Part shown: piece by piece, positions 38,301-50,300 of the stretch
Position numbering within the stretch: the first letter of the stretch is position 1
Layout of the letters: the number at the start of each line of letters is the position of its first letter
From: Hermodice carunculata
Lineage: Eukaryota > Annelida > Polychaeta > Eunicida > Amphinomidae
DNA: 64,000 nt
Assembly (NCBI GenBank): GCA_964020975.1
Contig: CAXHWN010002145.1
Span: 969,701-1,033,700, forward strand
Reading direction: 5' to 3'
Position numbers and translations under genes: made by a program
Notes under the pieces: generated by a model
Seen by the model: the letters and a program-made list of their open reading frames with translations, nothing else
The model's database searches: none
Told to the model about the DNA's origin: nothing

Positions 38301-41300
38301 CAAGGGACTTTCCTATCTGCAGTATCAAGAGTCTGTGTGCATGGTCTTTTTTGATGGGCTATTAAGTGGTTAAAAAGTAATTTTCAAGCCATTCAATGCT
38401 ACACATTTTTACAGCGACAACTATGTGTTCACTGTTTAATAATTGCTGGTTTAAAGGGTTTTTTTGTATTGGACACTAAGTGAAAAAAACAGATATCATA
38501 TTTAAGCTAGCAGTGCACATGCAGCAGCGATGGCCATACCTGGGTATAATTCAGCCAGTCACAGTGGATACAGTCTACCTCAGGCCGTTACTGCAGGTAG
38601 ATCTGCAGAGAAACAGATACCTGTGATGACCAAAACCGTGGCAGTTCACCCATTTCAGTAGTAACTATGTACACTGGACACCAGTATAATTATTATGCTT
38701 TCATTGTGAAATAATACAATATTTGTTATTACTTTCAGGCCTTGTAAGAGATGTGCCACCAGACAGTGATTCAGACCTTCTCAGTGAGGCAGGAACAGTA
38801 CATCATGAGTCGGAAACAGAAAAAGAGGACTCTGACAGGTGGGTGTTTGAGTGATGATGGTGATGATGTCGTCAGCTGTCATGTGTATGACGTTACATTT
38901 ACATGGGGTATGACAATAGGGGTATGTGGCAGTACACCTTGGCCCAGTTGTGTGCAAGGTTACTTTTGATCTGTGAGACATAGAGAAGAAAGGGTGAATA
39001 ATCCTATGCATTTGTCAAAATGAATGGGACACTTTATAAAAGGTGAACTTAACCCCCCTTCCCCCCTCCCCCCCCCAAAAAAAAAGATGTAACCAGCCTT
39101 TATAATTTTGTAGTTTTTATGCCTGCGTGATTCTGTTGCCATGTTTTCAGTTCATATAAATCTTGATGCTTAAGTATTGTCATGATGATCTTGGGTGCAA
39201 TATTGACTGAGTGGTCTGGGTTACTTAGGGCAGGCTAATACAGTATTAATGTAACAGTGTTATAATGTGAATGCAGACTTGGATCAGTGTTCCTTATAAC
39301 AGCTTTGACTAGCTCTTGCCAAAGATCCTTAGATTAGGTTGACCCCCTGCCAATACAGGAATTCTTGCAGGTGCATGCATACGCTTATAGAGATGTCTTC
39401 TTATAAATGTCTGTGTGGCTGTGCTAGTACTGAAACAATGGGAGTTTTTTTACCACATGTGAAAGAAGGTGGTTGAGGTACACCCACATAAAGTTTCTTG
39501 ACAACTGGCAAGTGTTTCATCTCAGCCCAAGTTGGTAATTGTAGAAAAGCTGCTGTTAAACTGTGTAAATGATAGCTATATCATTATGTTTCATCAGACT
39601 TCTTTCCCAAAAGATGAACATAATAACCTAGACAGATTGAATTAAATAGAAATTCCATTTTTTTATTAGTTCATTTAAGATGTAGTAACATCCCCCCCCA
39701 GCACCACATCTGTGCAATGTAAATTCTTTTAACTCCCATCACCTGTCCCTTCCAACACAGTTGACAGGCAACATGGCTTCATTAGTTCCATGAATGTCCA
39801 ATAGGTGGCTCCCTGTCTTGTACTTGTCACATATATCCCTGTCCAGATGCCAGGTCCTATTATCATGTCAGTCAGCTCAGATCAAGTTTTAAACAGATAA
39901 GAAGTGATGTACTGGATATAAGCCACCACCTGGGCAAGGAAACATTGTATCATTACTTGGTAGATGCTCCTGTCCTCCACTTTGTGGTTGGAATGATGTG
40001 GGTGTTACTTAGGCAGGCTGATGTTTACTCCAGACTGCTGATATGCCACATGCTGGGCAGGGTAGTATTGTCCAGCTAAAAATCTCTAGCAAAATTTTCT
40101 TTTCATGTGGCATTTTTCCACTTCTTTACATGAGAAGCACATATTTTGAATAAAATCTTTAGCAGTTTTGAAGGGCTTTGTGGCAAAATTTTGATACAAT
40201 GCACCAGTTGGACAGCCCCACTGGGATGGAAGGACCCTCAAATTGAATCTCATGACATTGTTAGCATCTCACACTGTTGATAGGGGGCACCTAATGATGC
40301 AAGAGAGCATCTCCAGTGGCTGCATTTATTTGTGTTTATATAAGGAAAGAATTGCATCCCAGATTGTTCTCTGCCACAAAGAAAATTTTAAGAGCGTGAA
40401 TGTATAATCACCTTCAACATTTTTGAGAAAAGAGATAGGGACCTTCCATACTAAAATGAGGAAAGCTGCATAGCAGTGACATCTATACTTTGTGTAGGAA
40501 GATGCAATGGAACACCAGTTATTTCTAGGACTGTTGAATTGTATCAATCCTCACTGTGGACATGGCCACCATCATTATTCTATTACCATATACAATATAC
40601 CTGATTAATGCTATGGTCATTTAGACAGTCAATGTTAAAGCTAGTTGCATATCAGGACCAGTGCCTAGAATATTTTTTCAATATTTTTTCATCAGAATGT
40701 TGGCAAAATGTGCACTTTTTGTCAATGATGTAGCTGTCAAGTGAGAATCTGAAGTAAAGCAAGGTTTTTTCCCTCCCTCTCTCCATTGAGGGGGTCAGCC
40801 AAAGCTATTCTGTCAAGGAAAGAAGAGCAGGTGCTTAAAGGAGCAGGGTGCTAATCAGCAATGATACAGTGTGTACAGCAGGTTAATGCTGATGTCTGTC
40901 CAGGTAATCCTCCGATTTATAGATGTCATCTTATGAGTGATCCACTGCAATTATCTGTGGCAAAATAAATGTGTGAGCTTCTGTGGTGTCTCGTTTACTT
41001 TTGCCTGTTGTTGTTATAGTCCATGATCACGCATGTTAGCTGTCTTCAGTATTCTGTATCAGAAAACAAACATGGCCCAGAGGAGCCAGAGGAAAGGGTT
41101 AAATTGTTATCTGGGTCCATTTGCAGGTGTTTGTGGTGAATAGTGCTGTAATATTCCAAAATAGGCCTCTGTTTGATCGTGTGAGCAGGAAAAGTCTTTG
41201 CCCATGTGCTGCAATAATATAACTCTTGTTATGGACCTGCAGCTTCCCACAAATACGAAAAAGTTACGGGAGATTATATTAACCCTTAAAGTACTGATTT

Positions 41301-44300
41301 AAGACTGAGTCAACAGCTTTACTCAGGGCACTTTCTACACAAAATGCCCTGAGGAAAGCTGTTGACTACGACTACTTTTTGTTGTTGACTAGGCTTGCTG
41401 ATATTTGAATAAAAGGTATCTTCATAAGGAATTTGAATCTTTTGACCGTTTTATATATAACGGATATGAGAAAACAACTGTAGCCGTGATTAGAGCTTTA
41501 AGGGTTAATAACTTACTTCTGTCAGAAATAGTCATGGAAAATTAGACCCAAAAATATTTGGCAAAACAGCCAGCTTTTGTGTGGTCCTTTGTGGGACGGG
41601 TTGTGTGTTTTTCTGTGGCATAGGGATGGGCAGTGTAATGTCTGGTGAACAGTGTGGCGTACTGGTTATTACACCTGGTTTACTGAAACATAATGGGTGC
41701 TGTTATTGCAACAGCTCTTATACTTGTGTGGTATTACAAGTGATTACTTCACCAAGTGTTAATTGGACCCGAAGTTGTCAGCTGGAATGATGAGAAATGC
41801 CTTTATAGCTGCCTACAATGTAAGGTGTAAGTAACATCTGTAGACTGGTGTAAAGGCACAGCTCTTTAGCTTGTGGATGTTTTGCTGAAGAAACTGGGTA
41901 TGAAATAATTATGTAGCGAAACCTCATTATGACATTCAGATATTTGATATATTCATATAATGAGACAAGTTTGGAGTGAATTAAAATGAAAACTCCTGCT
42001 ATTTGACTCATTAATCAGACATATCCAGTTACCTGACATCTTTTGCTGGGGACAGATGATGTCAGTGTAATGAGGTTTCTCTGTATTTTCATTGTTTTGC
42101 TGGAAGTAATTAACTGTTAACAGTGTGAGAACTAAGTTTTGAGGTTACTGTAATCAGGTAACCATCTGCATAGGCAGAGGTATGCATGGCTTATGAGTCT
42201 CATCAGTAAGCTAGGACAATCTGGGACAATACTTGTGAATATAGAGCACTAGCCCTCGCTCCTTCCCCACCCCTACCTACAAACAAATGATGTATTGCCT
42301 ATAGATGACTAGAAAGGAGGTGCCGAACAGGTAAATATTGTAGCAGCTTCACATTGATGGTCTAGACCTAACGGCTGTCACTAATATCAAAGGAAGGAAA
42401 CATCAGGCAAGAGCAATGTTAACCCTTTCTAGCTCAAAATGCCCGGAAGCTCCCAGATATAAATAGTCATCTGCTTCAATCTTTGTACATGTACTGAAAT
42501 TTTTTACCAAGATAAAACATGTTTCTTGAAGATAAGGTGTATTATGATAGCATGCCTTGGGTCAACAGTTTTCCTTGGCACTGGTTGGGGACATTGCACC
42601 CAACCAGAGCCAAGGAAAGCTGTTTACTCTATTGTAACCAGGAAAGGGTTAAATTTAGCAAGCAAACCTAAGACCCACAGCACAAGGTTAACTTATAAAT
42701 ATATGTACACAGTGAGCAGGCCTATATTTACTGTGCTCTAACTGAACGCTGCTTGTGTTTATACAGGGAGAAGCCACGACAGACTGCTATCAGTAGCCTA
42801 TCAGGGGCTGGGGAGGTGGAGGTGGAGGTGGAGGGGCTGGTACAGAGGGACTCTGGGGGTGTACCCCAGGGGGACACCATGGAGGAACCCGAGGAGGACA
42901 CCTTTGAGATACCCCAGGACATTGTGGAGATACTCCAGAGAGACACCCTGGACAGTGCAGAGGGATCCAGTACAGACATACAGGTGAGTGAGTGAGTGAG
43001 TGAGGGAACTGGTGTACATGTACAGGTGAGCGAGTGAGGGAACCAGTATAGCTGTATGGGTATCTTTATCAGGAGACCAGACAGGAAAGCTGACTTGTGC
43101 ACAGCTACAAACTGTGAAAAAGAACGTTACAAGAAGTGTTATTTGTGGGTTTCATCCAAATTCATTCCTTGTTAACTGTTTCACTGCAAACTAGTGCCAT
43201 GTGCAGAGACCAGAGACTCTACAAGATGTAGTGTCCACTTAAAGTATTCTTGCTGTGTATGTGGTCACAGTCTTCTTGACTCACAGCGATGACTGCTTGG
43301 TCCATATTTTTGACACAGAGTGTATGAAGGACAGAGCAGGTGTAAATTGCATTACATTACATGAAAAAAAAGTGTTATGGCTCCTTGCCTGCCTACCTGT
43401 AAACAGTCTACTACTTCCATATGACCTCATAGTCTGAAAGGTTTCATAAAAATTTATGCGTGGTCTTCTTCCAGTAAATATTATTGCATGAAGTTTAATT
43501 CTTTGAGGGGAGCATGGGAAGTTGTCTCTAAAGCACACCAAGCACCAAATTATGTCCACAACAGTTGGATTGGGAAATAATGTGGAGATTTGTCTGTTTA
43601 GCGGGCAACATGTGAAGGAGCGATTGATTGGAATTTCCATCACAGCCATGCATGGTGGAGCTCCAAAACAGCCCACAGCTCCCAGCCATGCTCTCAGCTC
43701 TGTTTAGGCATAGGAGGAGGGGGCTGCAGCGGGGGTTAAGACTACCCTTCAGCTCCTTTTAGGCATAGGAGGGGGTGCAGCGGCAGTTAAGACTACCCCT
43801 CTGCTCTTTTTAGACATAGGCAGAGCAGGTTAAGACTACCCTTAGCTCTTTTCAGGCATAGGAGGAGGGGTCTGCAGAGGGGGTTAAGACAACCCTTGCT
43901 CTTTTCAGGCATAGGAGGAGGAGGTGCAGAGAGGTGTGGGGGGGGGGGGGTAAGGTAAGACTACCCTTCTGCTCTTTTCAGGCATAGGAGGAGGGGGCTG
44001 CAGAGGGGGTAACAGTGCCCCTCTGCTCTTTTTAGGCATAGGAGGAGGGGGTCATGGAGGGGTTAAAACTACCCCTCAGGTTTTATAGACATAGGAAGAT
44101 GGGGCTGCAGAGGGGTTAAGATTGCCCCTCTGCTCTTTTTAGGCATGGGAGGATGGGACTGTGGAGGGGATTAAGACTACCCCTCAGGTTTTTTAGACAT
44201 AGGAAGAGGGGGCTGCAGAGGGGGTTAAGACTGCCCCTCTGCTCTTTTTAGCCATAGGAGGAGAGGGGTCGTGGAGGGGGTTAAAACTACCCCTCAGGTT

Positions 44301-47300
44301 TTTTAGACATAGGAAGAGGGGGCTGCAGAGGGGTTAAGACTGCCCCTTTGCTGTTTTTAGGCATGGGAGGATGGGGCTGTGGAGGGGATTAAGACTACCC
44401 CTCAGCTGTTTTTAGGCATAGGAGGAGGGGGTTGTAGAGGGGTTTAAGACTGGCTCTTAGAAGGTGTGAAGTGATTTTGAGAGCCACGTGTTTGGCTATT
44501 AGGAGAGATGAGTCTGGTCAATGTGAAAATCCTAGTTTGAAACGGAAATGATGAACAAAAAAAGGGAAAGGACCATGAGAAATACAGCTGATCTGAAAAT
44601 GTAAGGGCAGAAAATTGTGTAACCGTCTGAAATATATCGCCAAATATGAAGTTCTGTGATTCTGTGTAAAGTGGAAATGCAGGGAATAAAATGATCTTGC
44701 TTCAGTCCATCTTACAAAAAGCAAGATATTGCTCTGATCTTATAACTGTAGTATTAATTATGAAGAGTGCCAATGTATGGCGTGTTGATGAGTATTCTAA
44801 AATAGTAGCATAACAATGAATAAAAATGTACCCATTTGGATGGTAAATAGCAGGTTTACACATAATAGATACAAATATCAACTGTCCAAAGCACAGTCTT
44901 CATATTTATTTGCTTTGATTGCAGGATTCAACTTTCGTTAAGGAAACTGAAAAGGAGAGCATGTTGGAACAGGAGCTAGTGAAAGAGAGCGTGACAGTGG
45001 AGACATCTTACAGAACCTTCACAGAGAACCCTTTGAGTCCCAAGGCAACCTGTATGAGAGAGCCCTCTAGTCCTGTCATACCAGATGTGCCACCAGGAGC
45101 AGAGATGGACAGGAATGGGGTCATATATTTAGTACATGATGATGAGGATGATGACCCTGATGAATATGGCGTTCCCATTGTTGAAATTGAAATTTCTGGG
45201 GACATGTCAGACTCCACATCAAAAGATAGTGGTCCAGGGGAAAAGGGCATTATAATTTATTCTGAAACTCCAACTGGTACTAGGCGCCAGAAAATATTGA
45301 CAGATTCGTATGAATACGAAAAAGAGGAGAACATTTCTGCGACGAAGGAAAACAAGAAGCAGCAGGAACCAAAGAAAGGTCTGCAGAAAAGTGGCATTGT
45401 GAGCCCAAGGGGCAAAACGAACTTAGAGACAAGGACTCCTAATACTAAAAGTGCTAAGACGGGCAAGACACCGGCTAAGAAGCCAGGTGACACACCATCA
45501 AAACTAAACTTTAAGAATATAAAGTCAAAGGTGCAATCCAGGATAGAGGATTATATCCAGAGTCCTTCTGTAGCAGGGAAGGATTCTAAGGTAGACACAA
45601 AAGCAAGTAAGAACGTCACAAACAAAAAGAAGGCAGACATGTCTAAGACAGAAATTGCAAAGGCAGCCAATCAGACAACAATAGTGGGGCGTGTAGAACG
45701 CAAGGACCGCCGGTCGGTTCCCAATGTAGATCTCAACAGTAGTAGTAGGAGTATTGGTGCTAAATCAACATTGTCAGACACAGACATGGAGTCAAAGAAG
45801 CTGGTCAAGCGACACCCACCAAAGAGTAAGTGGGACAATATAATGTCTCAGATCGAAACCAGTAAGAAAGTGCCAAAGGCCAAAGCTAAGCCCGAGGTGA
45901 AAAGTCGACTCGACACAAACCGGGCAGGAAGTGTCCCACGCACAAACAAAAATCCAAAGGCAGAAATACCTGTAAAGCCTGGAAATCCAGGGCCAAAAAG
46001 GCTTGTGGGTAACGCAGATAATCCGGCACCAAAACGCGCTCCTGGCAATGTTGATAATGTGGGGGCAAAACGGACTGTTGTTAAACAGGATAATTTGGGG
46101 GCTAAACGGACAACCAATAGCCAGGATAAACTGGAACCACCAAAGACGAGATCGAGAACGCAGAGCGGGAACCGTACAACTCCCAAGTCCAGTTTGCCTC
46201 GCAGTAGAGAACGGTCAGAACCAGTACGGCCAGACAGTCGCAAAAGTTCCACATCTGACCTGGATGCCAGCCATAGCAGTAACCTGGCCAAGAGCTGGCC
46301 GGCCAGCAGGATTGCCTCAAGTAAGTAGGCATAAATGTGATCATATATTTAGGCCTGGGCTGATTTGGTTTTTCCCAAATGAAAGCCAACAGTGCCAACA
46401 GTGCCAACAGTGCCAACCACACTTTAATTTTGATAAAGTGTCATAAGCTGTGTTCTGATTCTAACACAAGAAAAGAAAACCAGACCTTCTGGTTATGAAC
46501 AGGCAAAAAGTTGGACAAATATTCCCTCTCTCAATTGTGCTGGGTTGAAAAAATGAAAAATGATTATGAAGGAGAAGAGGAGGCAAGACATAAAAGTGGT
46601 TAAACAGATGCGGGACATAAGTTGCAAGTGGTTAAACAGAGGTGGCATTGTATTATGTGTCACATCTCCAACAACCTATTTTTTACTGCAATAATTTTAT
46701 AATTATCTCAAAGATGCCTGGGCAGATATTTCTTGAATTTTATACAAAAGTGCCGTAAGATTCTGGAATGAGCCACACAGATTAAATAGTTGTGGGTCGC
46801 TGTGACCCACAAGGGGTAGAGGAGTCAGTGTATAGTACTGACTCTGTTTTTGGTTCTTGAAATGTAGATTGCTCACCCTGAATACAAAGGCGTAAACAAC
46901 TTTACAAAGTGTATCTTTGGCAAGTCTTGCTGTCAAGATGTTCCCCGTCATGGAAGCTTGTTGTCCATATATAGATATTTCTTCAACAACAGCTTTAGTG
47001 TCTGCTGGCCTGTCAATGACACTATTGAGCCACTGTATGTTAACACCTGAATCAAATCTTCATTTTGAAAATATTTTGATGGGGAAAAGGTGATGGAGAA
47101 GGTTTTACAAAAAATATATGTGCACTTGATTGTGATTGCAATTGGTCTACAAGTGTGACAGGAAAGACCAGCTGGTAGTGTTTCAGGTGTGCAAATGTTG
47201 AAGCATCAATTGACAAAAAATACCAACATTGTAAAAGAAAAACAATAAGATCATTTACATCTAACCCCTGTCTCCTGAAGACTGTTTGTATGTAAAATAA

Positions 47301-50300
47301 TATTGTTTAAAAATATGTTAATATTTGAATTTGACTTAGAACAGGCAAAATGGTCACATAATGAGATATGAAATTTGGTAAAATATAATTTGGACAGCAA
47401 AATTAAACAAAAATCAAATCAAATCATTATGCTTCACTTCAAGTGCCCACAAGGAACTGGTGAACAGAAAAATCTGTCATGATCCACCTATAAGAAGTGG
47501 TCTGTCAGTGGGTTTTCTTTATAATTTGATAAGATTGAATCACACTATAAAACTCTCCTCTCCCTCAGCATAATTGTCTGTGACTCAAGCTAGGTGTCAT
47601 TATATGATCATCATAATTGGTGAAATTCATACATTCATTAATAATAAAGTGGAAGTCTCTTTCTTTTGTTTTTCATTGTTGGATTTAATTTGAAGGCCTG
47701 GCCTATTCTCATTTCTCTTTACCCATCCTGATTAATGAATGAATGAAGTTTATTTCCTATAAATACATATATGCATACAAACATATGGAGTGGGTTCCAA
47801 TAAAAGCTCAGCTTATCTAGCGGGAACCCATATAAATACCTTCTTTGCAATAATTGAGGTTCAGTGACAATGTCATTTATAAATATTATTGATCTCGCAT
47901 TACAATCTCAATTCATATACAGTTAAGTGGTCCATTAACTTTTGTGCAGATGTAACCTTTCAAAACAATAAATTGTCTTCAGATTAGGTTAAGACTGTCA
48001 GTTCCCCTAAGCATGGTTTGGGTGCGTCTGCCAAATCCACATTAAGGAGATGTGTTGAATTAGGTGTTTTATCCTGATAGGTCATATTTTCAATTCTGAT
48101 AAAATGTGTAATATTGACAAGAAATTTGGATGGAAATATTGAAGCAGACAACATTGTATGCTAGGTCACTTTCAGGCGATTTGAGTGTGAAAGTGTTAAA
48201 AAGATTTTAAAAATGCACTGCTGTCAGGTCCAAGAGTTGTTACTGAGGTGTCCTGTGACCTCAATGTGTGGAAAGGTCATGGAAAACACCCAAATTATGG
48301 CATCTTTGTTTCAATTATCGTGACTGTGCCATTTGCCTGCAAAGACCTCAGTTTGTCGTATTTATGAATTATGATCTCCAATGCAACCTGCACCTGATTA
48401 AATGGAATGAACTTTTACATGTCTCCTTTCTCTACCTGCATAACAGATTCTGTGGCATGTATTTGTTGTAATAAGAGCCTTGCAATCAATCAATGTAATC
48501 TTTAATTCTGTTGCAGTAAAACCAACAAACAGGGCAACACGGACTTTGCGACAGGAAAGGTCACCAAGTATTGGCTCCGACTCACAGGTAACGGTAGTTT
48601 CAGGGTTGGCCAGTAGGTGGCAGCTTTGTCCATTACACTGCAACTCCAGATTCCCACATTCCTTGCTGCTGTACAAACGAGGAGGCTGCACAAAATTTAA
48701 TGAGCAACATGCAAAACAAATTATTGGTTCATTGTAGCAATAACTAGTTACAGTGTGTCATGTTCAGTTCAAGTGACTAGCAACTTATGGGTGAGATTTA
48801 ATGGAGCGTCATGATCAGAAATTAAAATTGTTCCAAAAATGGTAAAATAAACTAAAAGTTAGAAAAATTAATAAAAAACTTGGAATTAAGCTGCACATAT
48901 TACCATTAGTTTGGATGATAGCTAAATGACACTCTGAACTGCAAATAAGTATAAGTTACCTGTTGAAAGTCTAAAATTGTTCTCGACTATACACATATAA
49001 TATGGTACTTCATTAATTTAAGTAAGCTTTTTTTCAATGCCAAGGGCCTATCGGCTGAAAAGTTGGAGGAACACTTTCCACTGTACTTAAGTTAGATTGG
49101 TTGACTGCCAGACTTCAATATACAAATCCTGACAGAAAAGAAAATTTGCAATGTAGAATTATTTAGGTTTTTTAAAATGATATAGAGTCATTTAACTTAA
49201 TAAGTGAAAATGTCATACTGTGGGTTGACTGTTGGTGTGTAGATTTAATGTATGAGGTGTCCTGATATGTTTATTGACCTGTCAGTCTGGTACTTGTACA
49301 GTGTTGGCTGTTCTGTATGGTATGACTACATGCTGATATAGTTGCCTTCCGATGGACAGGTCATTCATTCATTCACATCTGTTATGAAAATATGGGAAAA
49401 TACTAGATCTGGATTTAGGAAGATAGTATTTGCTGCTATCTTGGAACGTTTAAGTTGGTTGGGGCTAAGCTTATAGTTAATTCACTCATAATATATTTTG
49501 AATTTACTCAATGACATGTCTGACCTGGTCTGCATGCTACTATTTCGTTCAGTGTTTTCTAAATTTGAGTTAATTGCATGTAGGTGTCGTGTAGACTTCA
49601 GTAGGCCAACGTAACTTCTAAAAATCTTGTCAGTTCTTAGGATAAAGAAGTAACTGAACTGTATTTTGTCAGGGTTAGTGATAATTATCAAGGTTAAGTT
49701 TCTGCCAGCAGTACATGTATTGAAGTTGAATATACATATGTTGAAATTGAATGTACATGTGTTGAAGTTGAATATTTAAGACAGTGGCATGTACATGGAC
49801 TAGCGCCTGGGTCAGTTGTGTTTTAAGCATATTTAATTTTGTTCTGTTGTTGGTTATTGATCAGTCAGTTGCCTGCATTGCCCTGTGCTTGCTTGCTTGA
49901 TGCCACGTCCCGTGTTTTCTTTTTTTTTTTCCATGCTACTTGTAGCTGTCCAACATCTCTCAGGTATCTTCCCAGGGCTCGCGAACGAGACGTGACTTCA
50001 CCCTCACCCCAGATTCCGCTAAGAAAACTTCAGTGGGGAAGAGGAAGTCTTTGATGGAGCCCTCATCAAGGGCAACAAGTGCAGGTGAGTTCTTGCCTGC
50101 CAAGCACTCCCTTTGATTTCTGGTGATACCTTCTTAACTCTTTCAGTGCCAATCACAGCTAAAGTCGATCTACTTAAGTCAAACTAGTCTGAATTATCAT
50201 TAGGATCCCAGATTTGTATTCCTCATAAAAAGACCTTTCATTCAAGTACCATTAGGCCTATAGCTCCAGAGAGAATATCCCAGGTCAACAGCTTTTCTCG

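Larger units (their letters stand above)
13858..38738 (+). other. Intron 1, about 24.9 kb, repeat-rich
   Basis: This is the longest intron. It contains most of the transposons, minisatellites and simple repeats listed separately below. Between them, 16400-17990, 18240-19540, 21840-23880, 27450-28150, 28900-30650 and 36000-38020 show only unassigned A+T-rich DNA with short chance ORFs. A small alternative exon here cannot be excluded. Confidence 0.75.
38839..42766 (+). other. Intron 2
   Basis: A 3.9-kb intron with donor GTGGGT. It holds two TTAA-bounded MITEs (41279-41508 and 42419-42652) and a small inverted-repeat element at 41919-42078. From 39000 to 41270 only a C-rich/A-rich tract near 39050-39085 and unassigned A+T-rich DNA are seen. 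Confidence 0.7.

Noticed and set aside
45848-46291. 147-codon minus-strand frame
   Set aside because: It is an antisense shadow of exon 4, whose sense frame is supported by splice phase with six other exons.
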